Source: Gammaproteobacteria bacterium (GTDB lineage Bacteria > Pseudomonadota > Gammaproteobacteria > Pseudomonadales > Cellvibrionaceae). Taken from it: a stretch of 64,000 nucleotides of DNA. Positions 39,984-49,703 of the stretch are shown here, piece after piece. A model generated the notes under the pieces. The model was not told the DNA's origin. It did not search any database and saw only the letters and a list, made by a program, of their open reading frames with translations. The stretch covers positions 186,001 through 250,000 of the forward strand of contig SEBV01000006.1 of assembly GCA_004172865.1 (NCBI GenBank), given 5' to 3'. A program made the translations under genes and the position numbers. Every line of letters starts with the position of its first letter. Positions within the stretch are counted from its first letter, which is position 1.

Positions 39984-40301
39984 ATGCTTGAAACTCAAGA
40001 ACAACGCAGAGAAGCGGTTTATCTCGCGCTTGCGCAAATTCCTAAAGGCAAAGTCATTACTTACGGCAACCTCGCAAAACTGGCGGGCATGCCTAATGGA
40101 GCGCGCCTAGCCGGGCGCTTGATGTGCGGGCTTCCCGAGGGCTCAAAATTGCCTTGGCATCGCGTCATTAATTCGCAAGGCAAACTTTCGATGCCGGTTG
40201 ACTCGGATGGCTACCGCGAACAAAAACGGCGCTTAATTAAAGAAGGCGTTGAATTTGTGAATGAAAAAATTAAATTGAAAATTTACGGTTACAATAGCTA
40301 A
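39984..40301 (+). CDS. atl: Alkyltransferase-like protein (ATL, MGMT family)
   Basis: This 105-residue protein has the DNA-binding domain of O6-alkylguanine-DNA alkyltransferases (IPKGKVITYGNLAKLAG, NGARLAGRLM). The active-site motif reads PWHRV, with W58 in place of the reactive cysteine of PCHRV. Such ATL proteins bind O6-alkylguanine lesions without repairing them directly and hand them to nucleotide excision repair. It lies 25 bases before ampG on the same strand. Confidence 0.93.
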   Translation: MLETQEQRREAVYLALAQIPKGKVITYGNLAKLAGMPNGARLAGRLMCGLPEGSKLPWHRVINSQGKLSMPVDSDGYREQKRRLIKEGVEFVNEKIKLKIYGYNS

Positions 40302-40326
40302 CACAATCAACGATGCTGCAAAAAAT

Positions 40327-41610
40327 ATGACTACAAATTCTTCAGCTACAGATGACAATAATTACAAAGGCTGGAGCGGAATCAAACGCGCATTCGCCAC
40401 ACCATCCGCATTAACATTATTATTTTTAGGTTTTGGTTCCGGCCTACCGTTTATGTTGGTGGGCATTACACTTTCCACCTGGTTGCGCGATACAGGTATT
40501 ACGCTTAGCGCGATTGGTCTTGTCAGTTACGCCAGTTTTTTTTACGTATTGAAATTTTTATGGGCACCTTTAATTGATCGCTATCCGCTGCCATTTTTAG
40601 GTCGTCGCAGAGGTTGGCTGGCACTTTCACAACTGTTACTAATTGTTGCTTTATCGACGATGGCGATTTTAGGCCCTACTACATCTCTCACCCTATTTGT
40701 AATTATGGTTGGACTAACGGCTTTCGCTGGCGCAACGCAAGACATTGTTGTGGATGCTTATCGCATTGAAGTTGCACCAGCTCAATCGCAAGCTGCGCTC
40801 GCCGCCACTTACACATTGGGTTACCGCTTTGGCTTAATTATTTCAGGAGCTATCGCGCTTTATCTGGCGGAATTATTCAGTTGGAAAATTGCGTATTTTA
40901 TGATGGCCAGTGCGATGCTATTGCCACTGCTTGCAGGTTTGCTTTCAAAAGAACCGGATCCGGAAAATGTTTTAAGAATTCGCGAAATAAATTTGAGCGA
41001 TGCATTTGTAAAACCCTTTGAGGAATTTTTTTCTCGCAATGGCGTTTTGCTCGCGCTAGCACTGTTGGGATTTGTAGGTTTATTTAAATTGCCCGATCAA
41101 ATGATTGGCGTACTCGCGGGCCCTTTCTATTTAGATTCTGGTTACACCAAAGCGGATATAGCCACAATCGCAAAACTCTACGGCGTATGGATTGGAATTG
41201 CGGGCGCATTTTTAGGAGGAGTTTGTGTTGCAGCGTTTGACATTAGACGCATGCTGGTAATTGCCTGTATTGCAGTGGGAGTTTCCAATTTGGCGTTTTT
41301 GCTAATGGCAATTCACCCATCAGAAGCTTGGGCTTTTTTTGCAGCAATCAGCGCAGATAATTTATCGCAAGGTTTTGCAGGTGTTGTATTAATTGCGTTT
41401 ATGTCGGGCCTAACGGATCGCAATTTTACCGCAACGCAATATGCGCTTTTGGTATCGCTAGCGAATTTACCGGGGAAATTTATTGGCGGTGTATCGGGCT
41501 ATATCGTTGAAGCAACTAACTATCAAACGTTCTTTATCTTCAGCAGTATTTCTGTAATACCTACGTTGTTATTGTTAGCTTGGTTGTGGAATAAAATTCA
41601 GGTGAAGTAA
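40327..41610 (+). CDS. ampG: Muropeptide permease AmpG
   Basis: This 427-residue major facilitator protein with about 12-14 helices imports anhydromuropeptides for cell-wall recycling. FLGFGSGLPFMLVGITLSTWLRDTGI and the FLWAPLIDRYPLPFLGRRRGW loop match AmpG, as does GATQDIVVDAYRIE. It lies near ampE and ampD, also peptidoglycan-recycling genes, supporting the call. It follows the atl gene closely and may be co-transcribed. Confidence 0.93.
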   Translation: MTTNSSATDDNNYKGWSGIKRAFATPSALTLLFLGFGSGLPFMLVGITLSTWLRDTGITLSAIGLVSYASFFYVLKFLWAPLIDRYPLPFLGRRRGWLALSQLLLIVALSTMAILGPTTSLTLFVIMVGLTAFAGATQDIVVDAYRIEVAPAQSQAALAATYTLGYRFGLIISGAIALYLAELFSWKIAYFMMASAMLLPLLAGLLSKEPDPENVLRIREINLSDAFVKPFEEFFSRNGVLLALALLGFVGLFKLPDQMIGVLAGPFYLDSGYTKADIATIAKLYGVWIGIAGAFLGGVCVAAFDIRRMLVIACIAVGVSNLAFLLMAIHPSEAWAFFAAISADNLSQGFAGVVLIAFMSGLTDRNFTATQYALLVSLANLPGKFIGGVSGYIVEATNYQTFFIFSSISVIPTLLLLAWLWNKIQVK

Positions 41611-41663
41611 TTAATCCCCAGCTGCGCGCCCTGTTCAAAGGTAAGGGCTGAATCTCGCGGGAA

Positions 41664-41710
41664 TCACCTCATTCATTTGGGCGCGGCGCGGCGCCAGAGG
41701 AATGAGGTGA
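41664..41710. terminator. Inverted repeat between ampG and yajQ
   Basis: Perfect 11-base arms TCACCTCATTC (41664-41674) and GAATGAGGTGA (41700-41710) flank a strikingly G+C-rich loop that can pair further. It sits between two convergent genes and could end both transcripts, though no T-run follows on either side. Confidence 0.5.
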
Positions 41711-41716
41711 GGATCT

Positions 41717-42199
41717 TTAATCCCTAAAATTCGTATATTGCAATGGCAACTCAATATCCGACGCGCGCAAAAAGGCGATGCACTCTTGTAAGTCGTCGCG
41801 TTTTTTTCCGGTAATTCTGAGTTGGTCGCCCTGAATTGCCGCCTGCACTTTTAACTTTTCATCTTTAATCATTTTGACAATTTTTTTCGCAAGGTCAGAT
41901 TCCAAACCTGTGCGCACCACAATATCTTTCTTAACTTGTTTACCAGCCGTTTTAACGGGTTTAACGTCTAAACAGGAAACGCCAATACCGTTTTTGTGCA
42001 GTGCACTTCTGAATGAATCCAACATCGCATCGAGCTGATAATCGTTATCGGCGGTAATCGTAATTTCATATTCTTTACGATCAAATTTGGCGTCGACACC
42101 TTTAAAATCGTAACGACTGATAATTACTTTTCCCGCCTGATCAACCGCATTGGTGAGTGCATGTTTATCAACTTCTGAAACCACATCAAATGAAGGCAT
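41717..42199 (-). CDS. yajQ: YajQ family nucleotide-binding protein
   Basis: This 160-residue DUF520 protein begins MPSFDVVSEVDKHALTNAVDQA and contains SRYDFKG and VQAAIQGDQLRITGKKRDDLQ, the family signatures. YajQ proteins bind nucleotides; homologues in Xanthomonas and Pseudomonas are reported as cyclic-di-GMP effectors. The gene is transcribed through the 18-bp tandem-repeat region upstream, which includes its ribosome-binding site (AAGAGG). Confidence 0.95.
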   Translation of the reverse strand: MPSFDVVSEVDKHALTNAVDQAGKVIISRYDFKGVDAKFDRKEYEITITADNDYQLDAMLDSFRSALHKNGIGVSCLDVKPVKTAGKQVKKDIVVRTGLESDLAKKIVKMIKDEKLKVQAAIQGDQLRITGKKRDDLQECIAFLRASDIELPLQYTNFRD

Positions 42200-42200
42200 A

Positions 42201-42308
42201 ACTAAAACCTCTTAAACATTTAAAACAAATTAGACTTTTAAAACTGACAAAGTATTTAAAACTAACTAAGCTTTAAAAACCAATTAAGCGTTAAAAAATA
42301 GACCACTA
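42201..42308. repeat. 18-bp degenerate tandem repeat, five to six units
   Basis: Units of 18 bases with a TTTAAAAC head and a TAAG-type tail run at 42219-42236, 42237-42254, 42255-42272, 42273-42290 and a decayed 42291-42308, with a weaker copy at 42201-42218. The array fills the whole yajQ-ampE gap, including the yajQ leader and the ampE stop. Confidence 0.8.
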
Positions 42309-43319
42309 AATAAATAAAGTGGCAAACGCAATTGCGCCTACCCAAAATAACAATGAACGCGAATACAAAGGAACGCTGGATTTAACTAACGCAAAAGAGT
42401 AAGCAGGTTCGGCTTGCGGGCTAAGCGTAATTCCTACCAAATCTTCGATAGTTTCCTGCGCAATTTCTTCAGCTTCAATAACTGCCTCTGCAATTTCTTC
42501 CGCAGCTTCTTCAAGCTCTTCTGGCGTTACATCTGCTGAAACTTCTACAGTAGTTTTGATATACAAATCTGTTGGCGCACCCAGCGCACCGCGTAAACTA
42601 TTATTCAAAATTGTCATCGACGAATTTTCGGTATCAAGCACACTGTCGCGCAAGGGGCAGCTATCAAAATTACCTACAAACGCCCAGGTTAAACCCATTA
42701 ACCGCACGGCAGGAAATTCGATCAACCATAACCATTTTTCAGCCAGCACGGCTTCGTTGGAGTGAGGTGCAGTTTGCTCACGATAAATAGCGCTCATTCG
42801 ATATAAAAGTGCACCGACAGCACCGGCGATAACAAACCAAAATAAAACCGCAAAAGTGCGTTCGAAACCACGATAGCCAATGACTTTTAACGCCTGAGCA
42901 TGCAAACTTTTCCAATCGTTAGTTGTGTTTATGTCGTTATCGTCTTCGGCATGACCGCGTAAATCATCTACCAATTTGCTAGCCAATACAGAATCACCGC
43001 GATTCGCAGTGGCAATATAATTATTCACTTCCGCTAAAAAATCACCGCGCCCCAAGCTGTACAAAAGTACAGGCACATATAAAAAGAACAGAAAATTTGC
43101 AGAGAGAAAATGCACTATGGTCCAGATGGCGATCATCACAACCAAGAGTGGCAATATAAAAACCACAATCATTGGCAGCAATGGAAATGAAGCCGCTGAC
43201 GGTAACGAGCGCGCGCGATTTAATAACCAAATAAACCAGCCATCGCGCTGCAACATACTGGCGGTATTGTTCGACCAGTAAATAATCGCCAGTACGGCTA
43301 TCAAACTTAAAAAAATCAT
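42306..43319 (-). CDS. ampE: AmpE-like inner-membrane regulatory protein
   Basis: This 337-residue membrane protein is of the AmpE family, encoded with ampD and linked to beta-lactamase regulation, with unclear biochemistry. It has an N-terminal helix, helices near 50-85, a central soluble segment (YSLGRGDFLAEVNNYIATANRGD; RGFERTFAVLFWFVIAGAVGALLYR) and a C-terminal helix. Residues about 255-300 form an acidic, Glu/Ala-rich insert that is unusual. Position directly after ampD supports the call. Confidence 0.88.
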   Translation of the reverse strand: MIFLSLIAVLAIIYWSNNTASMLQRDGWFIWLLNRARSLPSAASFPLLPMIVVFILPLLVVMIAIWTIVHFLSANFLFFLYVPVLLYSLGRGDFLAEVNNYIATANRGDSVLASKLVDDLRGHAEDDNDINTTNDWKSLHAQALKVIGYRGFERTFAVLFWFVIAGAVGALLYRMSAIYREQTAPHSNEAVLAEKWLWLIEFPAVRLMGLTWAFVGNFDSCPLRDSVLDTENSSMTILNNSLRGALGAPTDLYIKTTVEVSADVTPEELEEAAEEIAEAVIEAEEIAQETIEDLVGITLSPQAEPAYSFALVKSSVPLYSRSLLFWVGAIAFATLFI

Positions 43320-43340
43320 AAATACTTCTCGTGGTTAACT

Positions 43341-43374
43341 TTTCTGTAAATCATCTATTTCTGTAAATCATTTA
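43341..43374. repeat. 17-bp tandem duplication at the ampD 3' end
   Basis: TTTCTGTAAATCATCTA (43341-43357) and its copy with one base change (43358-43374) lie in the ampE-ampD gap. The second copy contains the ampD stop codon. Confidence 0.85.
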
Positions 43375-43943
43375 TTCGCTAGCAGCTGGCGAAAGCGTGC
43401 CCAATCAAAAGCATCACCAGGATCAGTTTTGCGACCCGGCGCAATGTCGCTATGACCCACAATTCGCTCAGGCGTAATCTCGGGATAGGCGATCAAAATC
43501 TGTTGGGCGACTTTTGCGAGGGCATCATATTGGGCGTCAGTGTAAGCAATATCGTCGCAACCTTCCAACTCAATCCCAATACTGTAGTTGTTGCAGTTTT
43601 CAACTCCATGAAACGATGACACACCCGCATGCCACGCACGCCGCTCAAATGGCACGAATTGGGTGACATTACCATCGCGCTCAATAAACAGATGGGCCGA
43701 CACTTTCAGATCAGCAATCGTTTGAAAATAAGGGTGAAGGGATGCGTCAAGGTGATTGCTGAAAAAGCGTTGCACACAGCCAGTTCCAAACTCACCGGGA
43801 GGCAAACTGATATTGTGAATAACAAGGAGGTTGACGGCCTGCCCTTGGGGACGCTCATTGGCATTGGGCGACGGACATTGGATTGCGGTCGTTAAACGCC
43901 CATCCTTGATGTCATATTCCAAATTGGGATCATTTGAAATCAC
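43368..43943 (-). CDS. ampD: 1,6-anhydro-N-acetylmuramyl-L-alanine amidase AmpD
   Basis: AmpD cleaves the lactyl-alanine bond of anhydromuropeptides in the cytoplasm. The protein is about 191 residues, with zinc ligands in LLVIHNISLPPGEFGTG and IVGHSDIAPGRKTDPGDAFDW. The family entry motif CPSPNANERPQG and the catalytic-region sequence RAWHAGVSSF are also present. There is no ATG near the start. GTG at 43943 with AAGG upstream fits the family length; GTG at 43979 would add 12 residues. It is followed by ampE in the usual order. Confidence 0.94.
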   Translation of the reverse strand: MISNDPNLEYDIKDGRLTTAIQCPSPNANERPQGQAVNLLVIHNISLPPGEFGTGCVQRFFSNHLDASLHPYFQTIADLKVSAHLFIERDGNVTQFVPFERRAWHAGVSSFHGVENCNNYSIGIELEGCDDIAYTDAQYDALAKVAQQILIAYPEITPERIVGHSDIAPGRKTDPGDAFDWARFRQLLANK

Positions 43944-44040
43944 CAAACTCTCTGCCTTATGTTTATATGCCTTGGGCACCGGTTAAGGTTGTAAAGTCGG
44001 GCATGATAAACCTATGACTGAGAGTTTGCACTCGCGGGCA

Positions 44041-46644
44041 TTAGCGGTTGTTACGTAAATTACCTATAACGGCTTCCAGTGCGCGATCAAACAACATACC
44101 GTCATCCAATATTTGCATGCGGCCTGATTTGAGCGCCAACGCGAGAGTCATGCGAGTTTCCTCGGCAACTTTCACGCCTGAGCGGTTTACGAATATATAT
44201 TTGCCCGTTGCGCGAATAATCGCTGCAAGACGGCTGCGGAATTTTTGCCCATCTTCCGATTGCATTTCAAACCAGCTGCCTTGAGTAATATTTCCAACCA
44301 AAGCCAAATGTTGATCACCTTCCGGCAAACTATCTGGACTTACAACAACGGGAGGCTCTTCGTTAGCAACTACAAAAGTTTCAAGCGATTCGAGTGATGC
44401 GCCGACCGGAACCAACGGCTCGACTTGGGTGACAATCACCTCCTCCACAATTGGAGTTATTACTGACTCGCTCGATGAGTCTGCAGCTGAAACTTCTATG
44501 CCAACTTCTTCAGCCTGAGTTGAGACCTGCTCAACACCATCATTAGCAGATGAATCTTGAGCGGGAACACTAATAATCTCCGCGACCACGGCTTTCACTG
44601 GTGGAACATCAGCCTTAACTGCAACAGCTGGAATTTCTGCAACCTGAACCTTAGTAAGCGTTACCACTGGTGCAGCAATATCAGTCGGTTTCACTTGAGG
44701 TTTAGCAGCAATAGGAGCGATTTCATCAATTTTTGGCACTGAACGTAAACGCGCCAAATGCAAGGTTTCAAGTTGTTTAAACAACTGAGTTGTTTCAAAA
44801 GGACTGTAAGAAATGTCTTCCAAGCCTTCGCGCAATTTTTGTAAAAGTTGCGGCACTAATCTAAGCAAACCCTGACGATTTTCTTTAGACATCGGTGCCG
44901 TTAAGCTCCACACCAATTGTTGTGCAGTGCGAATACCCGCTTGCCATTCAGAACTTTCTATTCCCTGTTTCAGCGAAATAATAAACAGCACATTGCCCCA
45001 GGCATCGCGCAATAATTTTTGTGCAGGCACAGGTAAATCGTGACCAGATGTTAAACGATTTAGCACAAAATCAACTTGCAAACGCGCGCGTTCAGATTTT
45101 GCTTTGCCATCTTCAGCATCGATTGTGCGCTGCTCTAAAATTTGCGCGCGACGTTTATCTTTTTCAAGGAATGAACGGAATTCTGTGAGCAAATTATTGA
45201 AGATCGTCATGTCGGTTTCAAAATCCGACAAGATCGCTTGCACAGTAGATTCCATTTTGTTGTACAAACTATCTTTACGTTGCCCATCGCTATGGAAATT
45301 AGCTTCGCTGGTTTCTTGCCAGCCGAGTGCCGCCATCGCCATTTCATTCAACAAGCGGCGCGCAGGATGCCCACCTTTGCTAAAAAAAGTTTTATCCGCA
45401 ATAGCAACTTTGACCATCGGAATTTGCAAGCGGCCAATGAGTGCTTTCATCGGCGCAGCAAGATTGCGATCATCTAAAATAAAATCAAACATCATGCTAA
45501 CGAGATTAATAACATCATCGTCAACTTGATTGATAGCTTGCGGTTTTTGTTGCTCATTGCTCAATAAATTTTGAAGCAATTCGCGAATATTAATAGGCGC
45601 TCCTGAGCTAACTGGTGCTTGAGCATAAGTGTTTTGATGTTGTGCCAATGACAAAATTTTAACCAGATCTTGACTGGCAATTTCTGGGCCGGCAGCATGC
45701 TCATTCGCGGTCGACGAACCACCACGAGAACCTAATAAATCTCGCAGCGTATGCAAAACCTGATTGGTTTGTTCATCATAAGTAATGTTAGAAATATTAT
45801 GAGAATTTGTTGCGGCAGAATGTTGTGATTGCGAAACATTTTCAGCGTTTATTGATGCGGAAAGACCGGAACCATAATGTTCATGAGCCGCAGGCGCCGT
45901 TGGACGTTTATTAGTACGAGCAGCTTGCTTCAACGACGGTAAAATATTCGCTTCAATAAGTAATTGATTAAGCGATTGAAACAATCCGCCTAATTTTGTC
46001 ATTACCATATTGTCGAATAATTTGAACAACACCAACTTCGCTTTAACATCTATAGCGAGACTTTTTGCAGCATCATTAAATGCATTGCAAATAACATCTA
46101 CACCTAAAGGATTATTTTTTTGATAAACCTTCACAGGCACAAGGTGATCAATGCGTAAGGTTAAATGCTGAATTAGCTCAGCAAATTGTTCATTCGCCTT
46201 ATTAATCATGCCCTCAATGGCAACCATTTCTTCCAGATCATCATTTTTAACCAGCGACAAATCATCAAGCGAAAATTCTTTCGTTTCAATTTGTGCTTCT
46301 TCACGGTAGGCGTTGTGATCCAACAATTGCGCGAAACGAACATCAATACTGCGAAAAAATGCAGTCTCCATCGCACGACGACGTAAACGAACTTCGCGCA
46401 TTGAATCGAAATATAAATTCTGCTCATGGTTATTATTGGCTTTATCCGCCAATTCAAACATTGCGTCATCGACCTTATCAAAAAGGTCACGCAATAATCC
46501 TTGCAGTTGTTGGCGAGCCTTGTCGCGCAATGAATGCATCGCGGCGGGCAAACGCGCTAAAATAATTTGTGCTGGCTGCCCGCTAGACCTATCAGGATTC
46601 AGTTGCACAACGTTATTTTGCTCAGGACGGTGTTGTTCAGACAT
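44041..46644 (-). CDS. DUF1631 family protein with C-terminal PilZ-like region
   Basis: This 867-residue protein matches the DUF1631 family of large, mainly helical, cytoplasmic proteins of unknown biochemistry (the N-terminal region LRDKARQQLQGLLRDLFDKVDDAMFELADKA and the RRLLNEMAMAALGW segment are recognisable). A low-complexity Val/Ala/Glu-rich linker (about 640-760) leads to a C-terminal domain (LVGNITQGSWFEM, RLAAIIRATGKYIFVNRSGVKVAE) resembling the PilZ-like end of this family. That would suggest cyclic-di-GMP or surface-behaviour links, but ligand residues are not evident. It is monocistronic, diverging from nadC. Confidence 0.82.
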   Translation of the reverse strand: MSEQHRPEQNNVVQLNPDRSSGQPAQIILARLPAAMHSLRDKARQQLQGLLRDLFDKVDDAMFELADKANNNHEQNLYFDSMREVRLRRRAMETAFFRSIDVRFAQLLDHNAYREEAQIETKEFSLDDLSLVKNDDLEEMVAIEGMINKANEQFAELIQHLTLRIDHLVPVKVYQKNNPLGVDVICNAFNDAAKSLAIDVKAKLVLFKLFDNMVMTKLGGLFQSLNQLLIEANILPSLKQAARTNKRPTAPAAHEHYGSGLSASINAENVSQSQHSAATNSHNISNITYDEQTNQVLHTLRDLLGSRGGSSTANEHAAGPEIASQDLVKILSLAQHQNTYAQAPVSSGAPINIRELLQNLLSNEQQKPQAINQVDDDVINLVSMMFDFILDDRNLAAPMKALIGRLQIPMVKVAIADKTFFSKGGHPARRLLNEMAMAALGWQETSEANFHSDGQRKDSLYNKMESTVQAILSDFETDMTIFNNLLTEFRSFLEKDKRRAQILEQRTIDAEDGKAKSERARLQVDFVLNRLTSGHDLPVPAQKLLRDAWGNVLFIISLKQGIESSEWQAGIRTAQQLVWSLTAPMSKENRQGLLRLVPQLLQKLREGLEDISYSPFETTQLFKQLETLHLARLRSVPKIDEIAPIAAKPQVKPTDIAAPVVTLTKVQVAEIPAVAVKADVPPVKAVVAEIISVPAQDSSANDGVEQVSTQAEEVGIEVSAADSSSESVITPIVEEVIVTQVEPLVPVGASLESLETFVVANEEPPVVVSPDSLPEGDQHLALVGNITQGSWFEMQSEDGQKFRSRLAAIIRATGKYIFVNRSGVKVAEETRMTLALALKSGRMQILDDGMLFDRALEAVIGNLRNNR

Positions 46645-46901
46645 GATGATTAACCATCAAAAAGGGACCTCGGTAAATAAAGTATATCCAACAAACCCAC
46701 GCTCTCTAGGAGCAAATGTTCAAGGCGAGAGCCATATCACAAATAGCGATAAGTTGTGTGTTTTCTTATATAATTTAAAATTGTTTTAGTTAGTTAGCGA
46801 AACCAAGCGCTATAAAAAGCGGAAAAAATTCCGCATCACACACAATATTTCAAAGATGTCGCCTGAGAACATAATCGCAACTGCATTGCGCAATCAGGTA
46901 A

Positions 46902-47795
<894 letters not shown>

Positions 47796-47822
47796 TTTGT
47801 AACTTACTAATTACCGATGGAA

Positions 47823-48599
47823 TTATTCAATGAATCCATCGACATGAGAAAAACCTACAACATCAGCATTTGACGCATTTAACAACACAATCCAATCAGA
47901 TGTATTGCGACCTTGAAGTGGTAAAAATTTCAAATCACTTTCTTTGAGTTTAGTTTTCTTAATTGATGAGTTAATTATTTCCACTTTATCCGGCGATTTT
48001 TTTGTTAAATCACTTATTAATTGAGCACGTGCTAATACTTCACCACGCTTTTCATTATATGAGATCCAATATTCCGGGCGCTGTGAAATCTCCAACCCTT
48101 GTAACGCTAAATCCATGGTGTGCAGATAATCTGAATCACCAGCTTTTGGAGTTCGTGCTGCTATTATTTTTGGTCCATTAAAACCGAGTGACTGTAAACC
48201 TTCTTTTGCTTTTGGTAAGTCTGCATGATCAATTTCAACAGCAGCCACTACTCGAAAACGATCAATTTCAAACACTAAAAAAACTGGGCGAGCCAGAACA
48301 ATAACGTACATCCCGTAGATAAATGCTGATATTTGTATAACAACAATAATAGTTAAATCACGAAATAATTTTTTTCGAGGCTTTTGAAGATCAAAGACCA
48401 CAAAAGTTAAAAGGGGACCAATACAAATATCTACGCCTACTACTATGCCAAACAAGAACCAACCACCCGCAATCTCTCCATATGCATCGGGGTACCACAA
48501 ACTAAATACCAAGCCAGCACTTAGAGCACCAACTAATCCACTAAAGCCAAAATGAATAACTGCTGCCTTAGCCTTCGAGCTCAATTCAATACGATTCAT
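47823..48599 (-). CDS. TfpX/TfpZ family type IV pilin accessory protein
   Basis: This inner-membrane protein of about 258 residues has three to four N-terminal helices (about 12-35, 42-70, 80-105; GVDICIGPLLTFVVFDLQKPRKKLFRDL is characteristic) and a C-terminal soluble domain. TfpX/TfpZ proteins accompany particular pilins and modulate pilus assembly. It lies just downstream of pilA, separated by a terminator, matching the family's usual context. ATG at 48599 is preferred over the GTG one codon upstream. Confidence 0.85.
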   Translation of the reverse strand: MNRIELSSKAKAAVIHFGFSGLVGALSAGLVFSLWYPDAYGEIAGGWFLFGIVVGVDICIGPLLTFVVFDLQKPRKKLFRDLTIIVVIQISAFIYGMYVIVLARPVFLVFEIDRFRVVAAVEIDHADLPKAKEGLQSLGFNGPKIIAARTPKAGDSDYLHTMDLALQGLEISQRPEYWISYNEKRGEVLARAQLISDLTKKSPDKVEIINSSIKKTKLKESDLKFLPLQGRNTSDWIVLLNASNADVVGFSHVDGFIE

Positions 48600-48619
48600 C
48601 ACAACCCCAATGTCAAAAT

Positions 48620-48654
48620 AAAAAAGCGAAACACTTTCGTGTTCCGCTTTTTAT
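48620..48654 (-). terminator. Terminator of pilA (bidirectional)
   Basis: A 13-base stem with one mismatch (AAAAGCG and AACAC blocks against GTGTT and CGCTTTT) is flanked by A- and T-runs. On the minus strand it ends in a T-run, about 40 bases past the pilA stop and before the accessory gene. Confidence 0.85.
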
Positions 48655-48691
48655 TTAATTTTTTGCCCTAATACATTAGAGACAAAAAATA

Positions 48692-49231
48692 TTACAATGC
48701 TGTGCGGCAAGCTGACGGACGATATTTTTGAACTACTGTTCCAGTTGCATCAGAGCAGTCCCAAACAATGTTTATTCCAGCTGAGCCAGCTGCTGACAAA
48801 TCTACAACGGTAGTTGCTGCAGTTGAATCACGAGGCGATATTACAATCGAGTTTTCAGCAGCCTTAACGACTTGAGATGTATAAAGCACCGTAATGGTGC
48901 CGCCCTTAGCACTAGTCACGGATATAACATTTCTATTTGAATGCGTGGCATCAATTTTACCATCTGCATTACCCAAGGAAGCCATGCTAGTTGCACCTAA
49001 AGTGTCACAATCAGTTACCGCGACAGTACACGATTTATCTGCTGGACCACGAGTTTGGTGTGTTTCAGTAATGGCCGTTTTCAACGCATCTGCCAAAACC
49101 AAACCTTCAGAAATTTTTGTCCGCACAGTGTAATCTTGATAGGCAGGTAGAGCTACCGCAGCCAAAATACCGATAATCGCAACAACGATCATCAATTCAA
49201 TCAGAGTAAAACCTTTTTGCATTGCTTTCAT
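48692..49231 (-). CDS. pilA: Type IVa major pilin PilA
   Basis: This 179-residue prepilin has a short leader MKAMQKG, cleaved by PilD before F, then the hydrophobic N-terminal helix [30 protein letters not shown] with the conserved Glu at +5. The globular domain has four cysteines, including a C-terminal pair (WDCSDATG and PSAC) that would form the D-region disulfide. The ATG at 49231 has GGAGA upstream. A -24/-12 promoter precedes it. It diverges from pilBCD. Confidence 0.96.
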   Translation of the reverse strand: MKAMQKGFTLIELMIVVAIIGILAAVALPAYQDYTVRTKISEGLVLADALKTAITETHQTRGPADKSCTVAVTDCDTLGATSMASLGNADGKIDATHSNRNVISVTSAKGGTITVLYTSQVVKAAENSIVISPRDSTAATTVVDLSAAGSAGINIVWDCSDATGTVVQKYRPSACRTAL

Positions 49232-49293
49232 AAGTGAATCTCCAAGGATTTTAATAATGTTAGGTTGCCAAACTCTCAACTCCCTAGGTATTT

Positions 49294-49310
49294 AGCAAAG
49301 GGCATACCAA
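49294..49310 (-). promoter_or_regulatory. Sigma-54 (-24/-12) promoter of pilA
   Basis: On the minus strand the sequence TTGGTATGCCCTTTGCT has GG (49307-49308) and GC (49295-49296) separated by exactly ten bases, matching the RpoN consensus. The predicted start of transcription is about 52 bases before the pilA ATG. Pseudomonas pilA is controlled the same way through PilR. Confidence 0.75.
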
Positions 49311-49703
49311 AAGATGACTTAACAAAACCTTCTCCTCAAATTGGGCCTCAAGATTGCGCAACAATATATTTTTTGACGCGCATGAGTTTAAAAATGTGCC
49401 GCTTCAAAATCAAAAATTACTTATTGAATAGGTTCGCACTCAGCCCAAAACCAAAGTAAAACTGACAAAACGAAGAGGTTACTGACGTTTTTTGTCACAA
49501 ATAAGCACATTTGTTTTAACAATTTATTGTTTTTGCTGGCAGATAAATTATGAACCTCAATTTCTTTCTTTAGCCTATACTTGCATACTAATAAGGCTTA
49601 GGGATGACATGCCCATCATCTACAGTTGACTTCATTACCACTATCACCCCCTGGTGAAAATCTAAAACTTTAGAACCATGCAATATATTCGGCAGGAGTT
49701 CGC
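49311..49703. other. pilA-pilB divergent intergenic region
   Basis: The A+T-rich 390 bases between the pilA promoter and pilB hold no gene that can be supported. PilR-binding sites for pilA and the pilBCD promoter are expected here. A TATACT near 49575 is a possible -10 for pilB, without a good -35. Confidence 0.4.

Noticed and set aside
42201-42308. CRISPR array or replication-origin iterons
   Set aside because: The 18-bp units are contiguous without spacers, degenerate, and no cas or replication-initiation gene is near.
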